DNA from: JAJZOM01 sp046703545
Lineage (GTDB): Archaea; Thermoplasmatota; Thermoplasmata; Thermoplasmatales; Thermoplasmataceae
DNA length: 64,000 bases
Direction of reading: 5' to 3'
NCBI GenBank assembly: GCA_046703545.1
Contig: JBJKSX010000003.1
Span: 1-64,000, forward strand
Below, in pieces: positions 42,460 to 51,593 of this stretch. Each line of letters begins with the position of its first letter. Position 1 is the first letter of the stretch. The notes beneath the pieces are model-generated. The model did no database searches. It saw nothing but the letters and a program-made list of their open reading frames with translations, and was not told where the DNA came from. Made by a program: the position numbers and the translations under genes.

Positions 42460-44440
42460 TCTTTTTCTCCCTTTTTTCCCTAATTAAATTTCTCACGTCA
42501 TAGAAGAATATGTTGTCATACGGGCAGGCCTCAATGCAGGATCCTGCCCCAACGCATTTTGAGCTTTTGAAAAAGCCCTGTTTTATGAATTGGCCGGGCA
42601 GGTCTCCAAGCCCCACCTCACATGCGGACACGCAATCCTTTGTTGGGCAGGTGACGCAGGTGTCCGGGCTCTTGACCTTGAGCTTGAAAAGCCCTATCTT
42701 GCTGAAGAATCCAACGAAGGTTCCAGTGGTGCACCACCCATATCTCCTGCATGGGCTCATGCCTGTGAATGGGATGGAAAAGAAGTAAACATACCAGAGG
42801 AAGTTCCATATGAAGAAGGAGAAGAAAACAATGGGGTCGATTCCATACAAAGTGAAGTTTCCAGCTCCAGAAGCTGTCTCATAGGAAAGGTATGAAAAGA
42901 CAAGCATGAAAATCCATGATACCGAAATGAACGGATATACTGCAGCAGCATATTTGCTGCCGATATTTTTCCTGCTCATTTTCGATTCGTAATTGAAGGA
43001 AATCATGCTCTGCCCAAGTGTGCCCCCATACATGACCGCAGACGGGCATAAGGTGCTGCAGTAGCTTCTCCTGCCAAAAAGGAGTGCAAGGACAGCATAT
43101 AGCGCATAACTGCCCAGAAGCGCCCCTATTATTGCCGGGTACATCCCTTCGAGGCTTCCTGCATTTGCCCAGACCGGGATAATGGAATAATAGCTCTGGC
43201 TGCCAAAATTCGGCCAGAAAATTGTATAGGCTGCAAAAGCTATGAGCGCTAGTGTGAGGTTGACCCTCTTTTCACGCCATTGAAGTTTGCGCATTCTGAA
43301 TACAACCAGCGCCCCCATCTCCACGCCCATCACAATCAGGAACACGTATGAGTTTGCAATTGCGCCTATAACGTATGGAATGTCCAGGGCAATTGCAGGT
43401 ATAGAGTAGCTTGTTACGCCACCGAGTGCCTGGGAAAAAGAGGAAAAAGAAGCCAATCCAGAGACTCCCACGGGCTTTATGGCGTTCAATATGGCACCAG
43501 AAAGCAGAAGTTCAGACAGGAATGAGAAAGCAAGAATAATAAAGAGAAAACGGGGGTGCTTGACCCAGCCCACCATTTTTCCCTTCTCGCGGATTCCAAG
43601 TGTTTCATTGAAGTAGTATATCATGCCTGCAATCATTCCAACTGCATATATGGCCCAAGCAATGTAAATGGGTCTCCCGTACAGATCCCCAATAAACACG
43701 CCTGCTGCCATAAGGGCGAAGATTATGAAGAGGTGTTCCAACTTCCTCATCTCGATTGCCGTTACTGTGTTCCTCTTGTTTGCTATCCACTCAAAGAGAA
43801 TGATCATGAAGACAACCATGGAAGCGGTGAATGCAATTGTCAGGGCAGAAGAAACTGCAGTGCTTTGAAACATTGAAGGGGTAAGGGCAGCCATGGCAAT
43901 AAGTGAGGAGAAAATAATCCTCTGCAGTTTTGTTTCCTTGAAATACAGAAGGATGAACAGCATCTCACTGACCATAGGCACAACGAACAGGATGCTGTTT
44001 ATTCCAGAAGTGAATAATCCAGGAATTCCAGAAGAGCCTGAGAGCATAAGTCTCTGGGAAGGGTTGTATGCAATGGTGAAGAGGAAGGAGCCCATGGAAA
44101 TCTCATTCCAGGCAAAAAGAAGGGAAAAGCCAAGCGCCATTCTGCCCGTAATCTTATTGACCTTGTGCTTTGCGGAGATCCAAAGGAGATAAAGTATGGC
44201 AATGGCCATGCTGAGCATTGAGACATTGACTGCCACAATAATGCTGAAGAATCCTTTGGGCGTGATAATGTAGTAATTCAGGGAATTCAGCATGCTTCCC
44301 ATCATGGTGAGAACGAGAACCATGAAAGCCAGCCTTCGCATCGTAAAATCCTCGGAATACCTGCGCAGATATACCAAAGTATATGCGATGAAACTTGTCA
44401 TTATGAGAATTACTGCAACTACTGCAATCAGATTCTCCAT
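42443..44440 (-). CDS. Polytopic membrane iron-sulfur protein (NapH/polyferredoxin-like)
   Basis: The 665-residue protein has about ten to twelve transmembrane helices, a CSTLCPS motif (within about residues 490-500) and, at the C-terminus, two ferredoxin-like cysteine groups: CVTCPTKDCVSAC and CVGAGSCIEACP. The usual C-x2-C-x2-C-x3-CP is imperfect in both: the first has four residues between the second and third Cys; the second has Ala where a Cys is expected. It may pass electrons across or along the membrane. The longer frame begins at 44491, but TATA-like ttttatag is 25 bases before the ATG at 44440, so I start there. It is divergent from the oxidase operon. Confidence 0.8.
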   Translation of the reverse strand: MENLIAVVAVILIMTSFIAYTLVYLRRYSEDFTMRRLAFMVLVLTMMGSMLNSLNYYIITPKGFFSIIVAVNVSMLSMAIAILYLLWISAKHKVNKITGRMALGFSLLFAWNEISMGSFLFTIAYNPSQRLMLSGSSGIPGLFTSGINSILFVVPMVSEMLFILLYFKETKLQRIIFSSLIAMAALTPSMFQSTAVSSALTIAFTASMVVFMIILFEWIANKRNTVTAIEMRKLEHLFIIFALMAAGVFIGDLYGRPIYIAWAIYAVGMIAGMIYYFNETLGIREKGKMVGWVKHPRFLFIILAFSFLSELLLSGAILNAIKPVGVSGLASFSSFSQALGGVTSYSIPAIALDIPYVIGAIANSYVFLIVMGVEMGALVVFRMRKLQWREKRVNLTLALIAFAAYTIFWPNFGSQSYYSIIPVWANAGSLEGMYPAIIGALLGSYALYAVLALLFGRRSYCSTLCPSAVMYGGTLGQSMISFNYESKMSRKNIGSKYAAAVYPFISVSWIFMLVFSYLSYETASGAGNFTLYGIDPIVFFSFFIWNFLWYVYFFSIPFTGMSPCRRYGWCTTGTFVGFFSKIGLFKLKVKSPDTCVTCPTKDCVSACEVGLGDLPGQFIKQGFFKSSKCVGAGSCIEACPYDNIFFYDVRNLIREKREKKISQHP

Positions 44441-44571
44441 GCCCACAGATAACTGCCATCTATAAAACGGTTTGAGGACCGTTCTGGGCAAATGCCCTAA
44501 ATTTTATTCGCTTAAACTGGAAAAAATATCGTTGCTGGAGTTCGGAGAGCGCGGCAAATTTGAATAATCTG

Positions 44572-44591
44572 CCACCTAACATCTTAGGTGG
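44572..44591. promoter_or_regulatory. Perfect 20-base palindrome between iron-sulfur and oxidase operons
   Basis: ccacctaa (44572-44579) and ttaggtgg (44584-44591) around catc form a perfect inverted repeat about 95-110 bases from each divergent TATA box. It could be an operator or an RNA hairpin; no T run follows it, so it is not a simple terminator. Confidence 0.55.
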
Positions 44592-44654
44592 GAAAAAATC
44601 CCTAAATCACCATGGAACCAATATTTTCAGGTATTGGATGGAACACCCCAAAGA

Positions 44655-44667
44655 AAATTTAAATAAG
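44655..44667 (+). promoter_or_regulatory. TATA box of oxidase operon
   Basis: aatttaaataagg, about 20-30 bases before the ATG at 44686. Confidence 0.45.
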
Positions 44668-44685
44668 GTATTTCAATCCAATCCC

Positions 44686-44934
44686 ATGGAAGAAAAGGGT
44701 AGACTCATAGTCGCCTTTTTAGTAATCTCAATTGTAATCGGAATCGCCGTTTACTTTTTGTTTGGTTACCTCGCGACACTATTTTTCTACGGGTATCCGG
44801 GAGTGGCTGAAGCAAAAGCGTCGGATCCTACAATAACGGTGGGAATTGCATCCGCTGTTTTTACAACCCTGTTCCTTATGTATCCGGTCATGAAGTATGG
44901 TGACAGGAGCGGTTCAGGAGATGATTACAGGTGA
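44686..44934 (+). CDS. Small two-helix membrane protein leading the oxidase operon
   Basis: 82 residues from ATG at 44686, which has the TATA box at leaderless spacing (an upstream TTG at 44560 would add 42 non-hydrophobic residues). Two hydrophobic helices (about 5-33 and 48-66) enclose an outside loop, with a charged, glycine-rich tail GDRSGSGDDYR. Its place before subunit II suggests an accessory or small subunit of the oxidase. It overlaps the subunit II start by four bases. Confidence 0.72.
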   Translation: MEEKGRLIVAFLVISIVIGIAVYFLFGYLATLFFYGYPGVAEAKASDPTITVGIASAVFTTLFLMYPVMKYGDRSGSGDDYR

Positions 44935-45380
44935 AGGACAGAGAGAAACACGAACTCATATGGACCATTATTGTGGTTGCCATTCTAGTGTCCCTTGCGG
45001 CTCTCAATTTCTCATACATTGTGAACCACAAGCCAAATGTGGCACAGCCACTGAACAATTCAGAAGTGCCAGCAGGTTCCACGGTCATCAATGTTTCAGG
45101 CTATCAGTGGGCCTGGACTTTTACATACGGGAATGGAACCAGTTCAACTGATTACCTATACGTCACTGCAAACCACACATACACCTTGCAGGTTACGTCC
45201 AAAGACGTCATACACGACCTTCTCATACCAAGTATGGGCGTACAGGTATACGCAGTTCCGGGGCATCCGAACCAGGTCACTTTTGAACCAACCCACGCAG
45301 GAAAATACATCTTTGAATGTGTCGAGTACTGTGGTCAGGACCATTACCTGATGAGAGGATATATGGAGGTTTCACCTTAA
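44931..45380 (+). CDS. coxB: Heme-copper oxidase subunit II (CuA protein)
   Basis: 149 residues: one N-terminal membrane helix (10-30), then an extracytoplasmic cupredoxin domain. The CuA ligands are complete: H95 (DVIHDLL), C130, C134, H138 and M141 (CVEYCGQDHYLM), plus the backbone carbonyl position between the cysteines. It passes electrons from a soluble or membrane donor to subunit I. The start is GTG at 44931. It is short, with only one of the usual two N-terminal helices; the small protein before it may supply the other. A GGAGGT site near its end serves the next gene. Confidence 0.93.
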   Translation: MKDREKHELIWTIIVVAILVSLAALNFSYIVNHKPNVAQPLNNSEVPAGSTVINVSGYQWAWTFTYGNGTSSTDYLYVTANHTYTLQVTSKDVIHDLLIPSMGVQVYAVPGHPNQVTFEPTHAGKYIFECVEYCGQDHYLMRGYMEVSP

Positions 45381-47053
45381 TGTCGGCAACAACTTTACTG
45401 GTTACAGCATCAGTGATCGCCTCGCTTGTTGCGATACTGATATTTGCTCTCTACTACCTGACTGCATCCAAGACTGAATCAATGAGCCTCACTGCCAAGG
45501 AAGAAGGTTATGAGGATTCAGGGGCCTACTGGCGAGAACAGGTCTACGGCAAGCCAAGGCCACTTTCATGGTCGATTTTCGTTCTGGATGATGCCAAGAG
45601 CATAGGTCTCAGGTACATTTTCACAGCCATCATGTTCCTCTTCATAGCCGGCTCATTTGGTGTCCTCATGAGGGTGAGTCTGTTTGACCCCAACCCAACA
45701 ATCATAATGCCAATAATCTACAACATCCTCATGACGCAGCATGCAATCCTGATGATTTACATGTTTGCGGTTGGTGCAGCCCTTGGATTCGGGTACTATC
45801 TGCTCCCATCCCAACTCAGGCTCAAGAGGGACAACATGGGCCATTTCTCCTCCATCGCATACTGGCTCTGGCTTCTGGGAGGAGTTCTCTTCATAATTTC
45901 CAGGTCAAGCATGAGGTGGTACATGTACCCGCCCCTATCACTGCAACTGGAGCCATTTGGGGCTGGTGCCTATAACTGGCTTGCCGTTATTGGCATGGAA
46001 CTTATTTTCATCGGGCTCACAATGGCCAGCGCGGTTGTCTTGAAGGTCATATTCATTGACCGTGCTGATGACATTCCACTGGCAAAAATGCCGGTCTTTG
46101 CATGGTCCGTGGTATTCACGCTCATCATGCTCCTTTCATCAGATGGGCCTCTCATGGTTGGGCTGGGAATGCTTTTCTACGATTTCTTCAACCCCGTGTT
46201 CTTCACAGGTGCGTCAAGCAATCCCCTGACTTTCGCGATCCTTTTCTGGTTCTGGGGGCATCCGATCGTGTACATTGCCATTCTGCCTTACTTCGGCCTC
46301 ATGTATGACATAATCACGAGATTCACAAAGACTCCCATTTACAGTTACTTTTCAGGCGTCTTTTCATTTGCGCTCCTTATGGTGCTAAGTGAACTTGTTT
46401 GGGGCCATCACCTCCTGAACTCAGGCCTTGGAGTGGACTGGATAATATTCTTCACAACCACCTCTTTCCTTGTGGTTATACCATCCGCCCTGACCATATT
46501 CAACATGATTGGCACTCTCTGGACCGCCAAGAAGATCAGGCTCACAACTCCAATGCTCTTCGTCATAAATGCGATTTTCGACTTTGTCGTCGGAGGCGTA
46601 CTGGGAGTTATGCTTGCAACGCAAGCGGTCAATGAGACGGCCCACGGGACATATTTTGTCACGGGCCACTTCCACTTTGTCTTCGTGGGGCTCACTCTGG
46701 GTGTGACTATGGCAACCTTTTACGTCCTCTACCCATCCTTCTCAAATGGAAGGGTATACAACGAGCGCCTTGCTAAATGGCACTTTTACATAACAGCGGT
46801 AGGGTCATTCCTGATGTCAATTTCATGGGCCATCGGCGGTTACCTCGGGATGCCAAGGTCGGTGGCAGGCTACTTCGCACAGTTCCAGCCATATCAGGAC
46901 AGTGCCATCATCGGAGGCGTCATAATCGGAATCGGGCAACTTGTGTTCCTTTACAACATGGCATCCAGCTGGCTTTCGCAGCCCACGACTGATCCATACA
47001 ACATACTCGAGAACAGGACAGAAACAAACCAGGAAATAGGGGGTGGCCAGTAG
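45380..47053 (+). CDS. coxA: Heme-copper oxidase subunit I
   Basis: The 557-residue catalytic subunit reduces oxygen to water and pumps protons. Numbering from the ATG at 45380, all heme and CuB ligands are visible: H121 (low-spin heme, in TQHAIL), H294 and cross-linked Y298 (GHPIVY), H343-H344 (WGHHLL), H430 (high-spin heme) and H432 (low-spin heme) in VTGHFHFV. The frame runs upstream to 45317, but the ATG follows GGAGGT and TAATG with the subunit II stop. About 12-14 helices. The Asp of the usual HDTY is Gly here (HGTY). Confidence 0.95.
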   Translation: MSATTLLVTASVIASLVAILIFALYYLTASKTESMSLTAKEEGYEDSGAYWREQVYGKPRPLSWSIFVLDDAKSIGLRYIFTAIMFLFIAGSFGVLMRVSLFDPNPTIIMPIIYNILMTQHAILMIYMFAVGAALGFGYYLLPSQLRLKRDNMGHFSSIAYWLWLLGGVLFIISRSSMRWYMYPPLSLQLEPFGAGAYNWLAVIGMELIFIGLTMASAVVLKVIFIDRADDIPLAKMPVFAWSVVFTLIMLLSSDGPLMVGLGMLFYDFFNPVFFTGASSNPLTFAILFWFWGHPIVYIAILPYFGLMYDIITRFTKTPIYSYFSGVFSFALLMVLSELVWGHHLLNSGLGVDWIIFFTTTSFLVVIPSALTIFNMIGTLWTAKKIRLTTPMLFVINAIFDFVVGGVLGVMLATQAVNETAHGTYFVTGHFHFVFVGLTLGVTMATFYVLYPSFSNGRVYNERLAKWHFYITAVGSFLMSISWAIGGYLGMPRSVAGYFAQFQPYQDSAIIGGVIIGIGQLVFLYNMASSWLSQPTTDPYNILENRTETNQEIGGGQ

Positions 47054-47706
47054 TGAGTTCCAATAAAGGCGGAGTTGTGGTAGCGCTTATCATAGTGATA
47101 GTGGTGTCGGCTTCCTTTGCATACATACTCTCAAGTCCTACCGGCGGAGGCCTACAGCCTTCCAAGAACCCAACCTCCTACACTCAGTACATAAATCTGG
47201 GCGCTGACGCCGCTGGCTGGGAGCATAATTACAACACGAGCCAGAGGAATCCCGTCCTGAACATAAAGGAAAGCACCCTGGTATACTTCAACGTGACAGA
47301 GGAGGATGGGGCGCCACACAACCTGTATATTGCATATGATGGGGCCTACTCTTCATCACTCTTTGCAAAACTCTCGGCCTCCCAGATTTCGAATCCAAAA
47401 TCCATTGAGGGAAGCACAAACTACCAGATACTCTCTGTATCGCAGATAACACAGACCATTGGCCACAGTACTCAGGGTAGTTATCCGTTCTTCAAAACTG
47501 GAATATATACATACTGGTGTTCGATACACTATGAGACAATGGTTGGTTTGCTGATAGTGAACGCAACCACTGGTTCAACCAGTGCAGTGTTGACACCACT
47601 ACATTCAACGGCATCTCCTGCCCCAACAGGTGTCTTGCCCTTAACATATTCCACATCTGGTTTTAATGCTGCACTTGCCTTGAACAGTATAGAAACGGTT
47701 GAGTAA
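47053..47706 (+). CDS. Membrane-anchored cupredoxin (blue copper protein)
   Basis: 217 residues with an N-terminal membrane helix (8-26), then a beta-barrel with type 1 copper ligands H89 (GAPHNL), C156, H159 and M163 (CSIHYETM). The arrangement C-x2-H-x3-M resembles amicyanin/sulfocyanin-type centres. It most likely carries electrons to CuA of this oxidase, as sulfocyanin does in Sulfolobus. Start GTG at 47053 overlaps the subunit I stop by one base. A Ser/Thr/Pro-rich tail follows residue 170. Confidence 0.88.
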   Translation: MSSNKGGVVVALIIVIVVSASFAYILSSPTGGGLQPSKNPTSYTQYINLGADAAGWEHNYNTSQRNPVLNIKESTLVYFNVTEEDGAPHNLYIAYDGAYSSSLFAKLSASQISNPKSIEGSTNYQILSVSQITQTIGHSTQGSYPFFKTGIYTYWCSIHYETMVGLLIVNATTGSTSAVLTPLHSTASPAPTGVLPLTYSTSGFNAALALNSIETVE

Positions 47707-48574
47707 CTTGAACGGCAGGGACTTCGCTAAACTATCTAAAATCGAGATAACATTTCTGGTGGATCTGGTAGCTGTTGCGGCATTCCTGTCGAACCCATCA
47801 TTTTCATCCAAGCTCATCCTGATACTCCCGCTGCTCGCCGCCGGCACACTTGGGTCAATGTCTGCTGCAATTTTCAACAACATATATGACATGGACATCG
47901 ACGCCTCAATGAAGAGGACCAATTACCGTTCCAATTTCGTCAATACTGCCTCATACAGGAAGGTGTTCACCTATGGAGCCCTGATGCTGGTAGCCTCCAT
48001 GGCAATTTCCTATTTCCTCATCAATTTCCTGACAATGCTGTTTATCTTTCTGGGTTTCCTGAGTTACGTATTCCTATACACAATATTCCTGAAAAGAAGA
48101 ACCACTTGGAACATCGTCATAGGTGGAATCGCAGGAAGCTTCCCCGCGTTTGCAGGTTGGGCAACCGTTTCAAATTCAGTATCCATCACATCAGCATTCA
48201 TAGCTTTCCTGGTGTTCTTATGGACACCAACGCATTTCTGGTCGCTTGCCACTGGTAACACCGAAGATTACAAGAATGCGGAAGTCCCCATGTTGCCCGC
48301 TGTCGTCGGAATATCAAAGAGTTCAAGGTACATAATTCTCAACACCGTGATACTTGTAGCATACTCGCTTATTCCTCTGGTTATCCACCAGATCAACGTC
48401 GGCCCGGCTTACTTCGTCATGGCGGTTGTGCTTGGCGCTGCAATGGTATATTACTCACTGCTTCCTGTAATGAGCAATTTCTCAAAACAGTCCTATAAGA
48501 AAGCCTTCCACTTCTCCAATTATTATCTTCTGATTCTGCTGATTGCCATATGTCTGGTGAACCTGGTACATTGA
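47699..48574 (+). CDS. ctaB: Protoheme IX farnesyltransferase (heme O synthase)
   Basis: The 291-residue UbiA-type prenyltransferase adds a farnesyl or similar tail to heme B. The active-site loop FNNIYDMDIDASMKRT has the needed N-x-x-D-x-D-x-x-x-D pattern (N60-D68), and the second acidic loop lies near TGNTEDYKNAE. About seven to nine helices. The start is TTG at 47699, overlapping the cupredoxin by eight bases; TTG at 47708 is possible. Its presence predicts that the oxidase uses heme O or a heme O-derived heme; no heme A synthase is adjacent. Confidence 0.9.
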   Translation: MSNLNGRDFAKLSKIEITFLVDLVAVAAFLSNPSFSSKLILILPLLAAGTLGSMSAAIFNNIYDMDIDASMKRTNYRSNFVNTASYRKVFTYGALMLVASMAISYFLINFLTMLFIFLGFLSYVFLYTIFLKRRTTWNIVIGGIAGSFPAFAGWATVSNSVSITSAFIAFLVFLWTPTHFWSLATGNTEDYKNAEVPMLPAVVGISKSSRYIILNTVILVAYSLIPLVIHQINVGPAYFVMAVVLGAAMVYYSLLPVMSNFSKQSYKKAFHFSNYYLLILLIAICLVNLVH

Positions 48575-50025
48575 GCAGGCTGGTTTCTTTCTCTTCCTTT
48601 CTAAGATATATCAGCTTTCTTGCCTTCCTGGCTGGAGTGGGTGAAGGAATCGCCCTGGGAATAATTGTTGTTGATTCCAACGTGATGTTGCAGTTTTACC
48701 TGATCTTTGCCATGGTTTTGGCGGTACTCTCAGGTGCAATTCTTTTGAGATCGGAAAAGGCAGGGGTTTTCCTTTCCACTCTCCTCATGTTCTTTTATGC
48801 ATTCGCGGTCTTGCTTTCCATTCCATACTTTAGGGTGTCGCTCCTGTTCCTTCTGCCACTTGTCATTGAGATAAGGAGTTTCAGCAGAAGTTATGGGTTC
48901 AGGTCCTCCGGCGGAATCTGGTTCCTGGCACTTTCACTTGCACTGGCAGCGATGCTTCTCATATCAGGACTGGTGAGAGCTTTCCCCGCCACTCAAAACA
49001 TCGGCATGCTCGTGGCTTCGATCACCGACGACGTCACGCCAGGGGGAACCCCGCTTTTGTTCCTGGGAGGAATGGTGTTCTTTTCGCATTTCTTTGTTTT
49101 CTCCATCAGCCTGCAGGCACTCGTGATGTTCTCGGCACTTTCATTCATCCTCGTGGACAATTACTTCCTCATTGTGAGATTCCTGCGGGAAAACTCCAGA
49201 AGTGTGATAGGCGGGCAGGTGTCCGGTGCACTGACAGTCCTGAGCTGCCAGTGCGAAAGCCTTACCGCTGCGTTTCCTTCTATAGTCTCGCTGGTGCTCA
49301 CAGCGGTTGTGCTTCCCCTCATAATGGAAAGCCTGGTGCTTGTGTTCCTAACGAACTATCTCCTTCGTACAAGGTTCATGGTTGGCAGGAGGTCCCCGTT
49401 CCTTGACAGGCTTTATCCGGTCCGCAACAGGGCAGGGCTTGTGATTCCTGCTGCCATCCTGCTTGTTTCCTTGCCCCTCCTGGAGACTGTAGGAGTTTAT
49501 TTCAACTGGCAGACCAGCCTTTACTTCTACGGCTCAATAAATTTCCTGATGCTCATAGCAGGCATCTTTGCCTCAGTGCTGCTCTCCCTGTCAAAGGTGC
49601 TTAAAATTTCAATTTCCAGCAATTCGATCCATTTGCTGCTTGTGGGATTTTCAACAGCTGCAATGCTCATCTGGTTCTACCCTCCCCTCACGCAGTTTAC
49701 AATATCCAATGGGTCCGCCTTCGCACTCATGAGCTTAGTAAGCTTTGCCGGGGGCATAATTGGTGGCTTTTCATACATTGGTGCAGGAGGTGAGGGAAGA
49801 CGCCTGTTTCTCGAGTACCTTGCAATGATGTTCACGATGTTCACCATCGTGATCTTCTATGTCTCAATTCTCTCTGCCTATTCAATCTGGCCAAGTTTCG
49901 ACCTGACCGAGCAGGTTATTTTCAGTGTTGGGGTATGGATCCTCACGCTCCCGTTCATGTGGTTCGCCACAAACATTGCCCTGAACAGCTCGGTGAGAAT
50001 GAGGAAGGTGAAGGATGCGGCTTGA
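48550..50025 (+). CDS. Large polytopic membrane protein of the oxidase operon, unknown function
   Basis: 491 residues with about 11-13 transmembrane helices. A motif VLSCQCESLTAAFPS (about residues 227-241) places two Cys in or next to a helix, which might bind a metal or heme, but I know no family for it. It overlaps ctaB by 25 bases (an alternative TTG at 48571 would overlap only the stop). Its position among heme and copper genes suggests an assembly or transport role. Confidence 0.75.
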   Translation: MSGEPGTLSRLVSFSSFLRYISFLAFLAGVGEGIALGIIVVDSNVMLQFYLIFAMVLAVLSGAILLRSEKAGVFLSTLLMFFYAFAVLLSIPYFRVSLLFLLPLVIEIRSFSRSYGFRSSGGIWFLALSLALAAMLLISGLVRAFPATQNIGMLVASITDDVTPGGTPLLFLGGMVFFSHFFVFSISLQALVMFSALSFILVDNYFLIVRFLRENSRSVIGGQVSGALTVLSCQCESLTAAFPSIVSLVLTAVVLPLIMESLVLVFLTNYLLRTRFMVGRRSPFLDRLYPVRNRAGLVIPAAILLVSLPLLETVGVYFNWQTSLYFYGSINFLMLIAGIFASVLLSLSKVLKISISSNSIHLLLVGFSTAAMLIWFYPPLTQFTISNGSAFALMSLVSFAGGIIGGFSYIGAGGEGRRLFLEYLAMMFTMFTIVIFYVSILSAYSIWPSFDLTEQVIFSVGVWILTLPFMWFATNIALNSSVRMRKVKDAA

Positions 50026-50629
50026 CCCTCCAAAGCTTCTTGCCATACTGCTTGAGCCAGCCATCTTTGTTCTGTTTTACCTGATACAGGTCAACGTATA
50101 CTTTTACTACCTTTATCTTGCAGCCACTCCACTGCTTTTCCTCCTGGCTTCATGGTATGTGGAGGACATCAGGAAGGCCTTGTACCGGGCCCTTCTCCAC
50201 AAGGATGCAATCTTTTTGTTCTCATCACTGGCAATCTGGCTCTTCCTGTATGCTGCCACAAAAAATGGCCCTCTCTATGTTTTTGAAACGGCGTATTATC
50301 CCGTTTTCCTGGAGGAGTTCAATTTCCGCTTCATTCTGATGGTTCTCCTGAAAAGGAGGTTTGCAGATGGACAGGCTGTTGCTTTGCAGGCCCTGCTTTA
50401 TGCCATATTCTACTCAAGCTTCCTGCTGTTTTATCCCACCGGGTTCCCCGGAGTATTTGCCGAACTGTTCTTCTTTGATAATTTTGCAATGGCAGCCATG
50501 TATGGGCTGATCTACTATTTCAGGAAGAATTTCTACATCGCAGCTACCGTACATCTTGCACTATATCTGATGACGGTCTTCCTTCCAGCCTCTCTTGGAT
50601 GGCTCCCTCAGGTCACAACGCCTGTATGA
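50015..50629 (+). CDS. Polytopic membrane protein, CPBP (CAAX-protease-like) homologue
   Basis: 204 residues with about six helices. It has the CPBP-type glutamate motif in FLEEFNFRFIL (about residues 95-105, pattern EE..FR) and a late His in AATVHLALY. The usual F-x3-H motif is not evident, so catalytic activity is uncertain. It overlaps the previous gene by 11 bases and ends next to the convergent thioesterase. Confidence 0.6.
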   Translation: MRLDPPKLLAILLEPAIFVLFYLIQVNVYFYYLYLAATPLLFLLASWYVEDIRKALYRALLHKDAIFLFSSLAIWLFLYAATKNGPLYVFETAYYPVFLEEFNFRFILMVLLKRRFADGQAVALQALLYAIFYSSFLLFYPTGFPGVFAELFFFDNFAMAAMYGLIYYFRKNFYIAATVHLALYLMTVFLPASLGWLPQVTTPV

Positions 50630-51022
50630 TCAGGCGGACAGTTCCCTGAGCTCTTCAGGAACCTTAGTCGGTTTCCTGTTTCCGTCTATGGATACCGCTA
50701 CGACTTTTCCAGTTGCATAAACATCTTCAGGATCTTCGCCCGTAATGCGGTGGGCAAAGGTGAAGCTGGAATTTCCTACCGTTTCAATGGACGTTTCGAG
50801 GTAGACCTCCCTGTCCATCATTATGGATTTCCGGAAATCAACCTCAATCCTGGCTATGACGAAACTGACAGTCTTCTCATCAAAGTTCTTGAGGTATTTC
50901 CTGAAGAAAAGCACTCTGCCAAGTTCAAAATATGTGAGGTATACGGCGTTGTTCACATGTCCAAGCGTGTCCAGGTCTCCATACCTGATCTGCAATTTTG
51001 TCCGTAAGGCCGCGCTATTCAT
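50630..51022 (-). CDS. Hotdog-fold acyl-CoA thioesterase (4HBT family)
   Basis: 130 residues; the catalytic segment RYGDLDTLGHVNNAVYLTYFE (12-32) has the Asp and the HVNN motif of 4-hydroxybenzoyl-CoA thioesterases. It hydrolyses acyl-CoA or aryl-CoA. The ATG overlaps the upstream pseudo-hydrolase by eight bases, so it is translated from the three-gene transcript that starts at the CoxG-like gene. Confidence 0.9.
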   Translation of the reverse strand: MNSAALRTKLQIRYGDLDTLGHVNNAVYLTYFELGRVLFFRKYLKNFDEKTVSFVIARIEVDFRKSIMMDREVYLETSIETVGNSSFTFAHRITGEDPEDVYATGKVVAVSIDGNRKPTKVPEELRELSA

Positions 51023-51578
51023 CCGAGATAAATCTCTGTATAGAATTAAATGATTGTGTGAATTTCATAAACAGCGGGTTTCCCTCAACGCCCCTGACAT
51101 ATTGTATTCTTGATCCCGAAATCAGATCATGGTACTTCACCGCATCAGGGTCATGGTCAAGGTTTCCAGGCGTTCCGGTGATTACAAGGCACGGGGTCTC
51201 AAAGGATGACATCAGTGTAGAGTTCCCGGGATCGTATGAGGGATTTATGAAAACAACTTTCAAGGCATTCCTGAAATTCGCATATTCCCGTATCATTACA
51301 GGGGCAAAGCTGCCTGAAACTATGAAAACGCAACTTGCATCGCATAATCCTGCTAACTCAGTTACCGTTTCGGATTCTATCTGAGGGGAATTCTCTGTTT
51401 CAGGGGCCACAAGATAAACTTCCCCAGTTATCTTAAGCAAATTCTCCAGGAGTTTCTCCTCCCTGTGCTCCATGCGTCTGTCAAAAAGTGCAATAATTGG
51501 TGGACCCTTAATTGAAGCGGTCGATGCATATTTGAGAAGCAGCCCGGAGGGGAGGTTTCTGAGAATCTTGAAAGCCAT
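51015..51578 (-). CDS. Alpha/beta-hydrolase-like protein with degenerate active site
   Basis: 187 residues with the strand/turn pattern of alpha/beta hydrolases: IIALFDRR, then VFIVSGSFAPVM where the nucleophile elbow would be, PCLVITGTPGNLDHDPD where the acidic residue lies, and VEGNPLFM. The elbow reads S-G-S-F-A, not G-x-S-x-G, and the expected His is Asn (N167), so it is probably not an active hydrolase. It sits between a CoxG-like and a thioesterase gene. The assignment is tentative. Confidence 0.6.
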   Translation of the reverse strand: MAFKILRNLPSGLLLKYASTASIKGPPIIALFDRRMEHREEKLLENLLKITGEVYLVAPETENSPQIESETVTELAGLCDASCVFIVSGSFAPVMIREYANFRNALKVVFINPSYDPGNSTLMSSFETPCLVITGTPGNLDHDPDAVKYHDLISGSRIQYVRGVEGNPLFMKFTQSFNSIQRFISDE

Positions 51579-51593
51579 GGGTGGATATGGAAA

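Noticed and set aside
44560..44685. Longer N-terminus of the first oxidase-operon gene from TTG
   Set aside because: The extension is polar and contains the palindrome; a TATA box sits at leaderless distance before the ATG at 44686.
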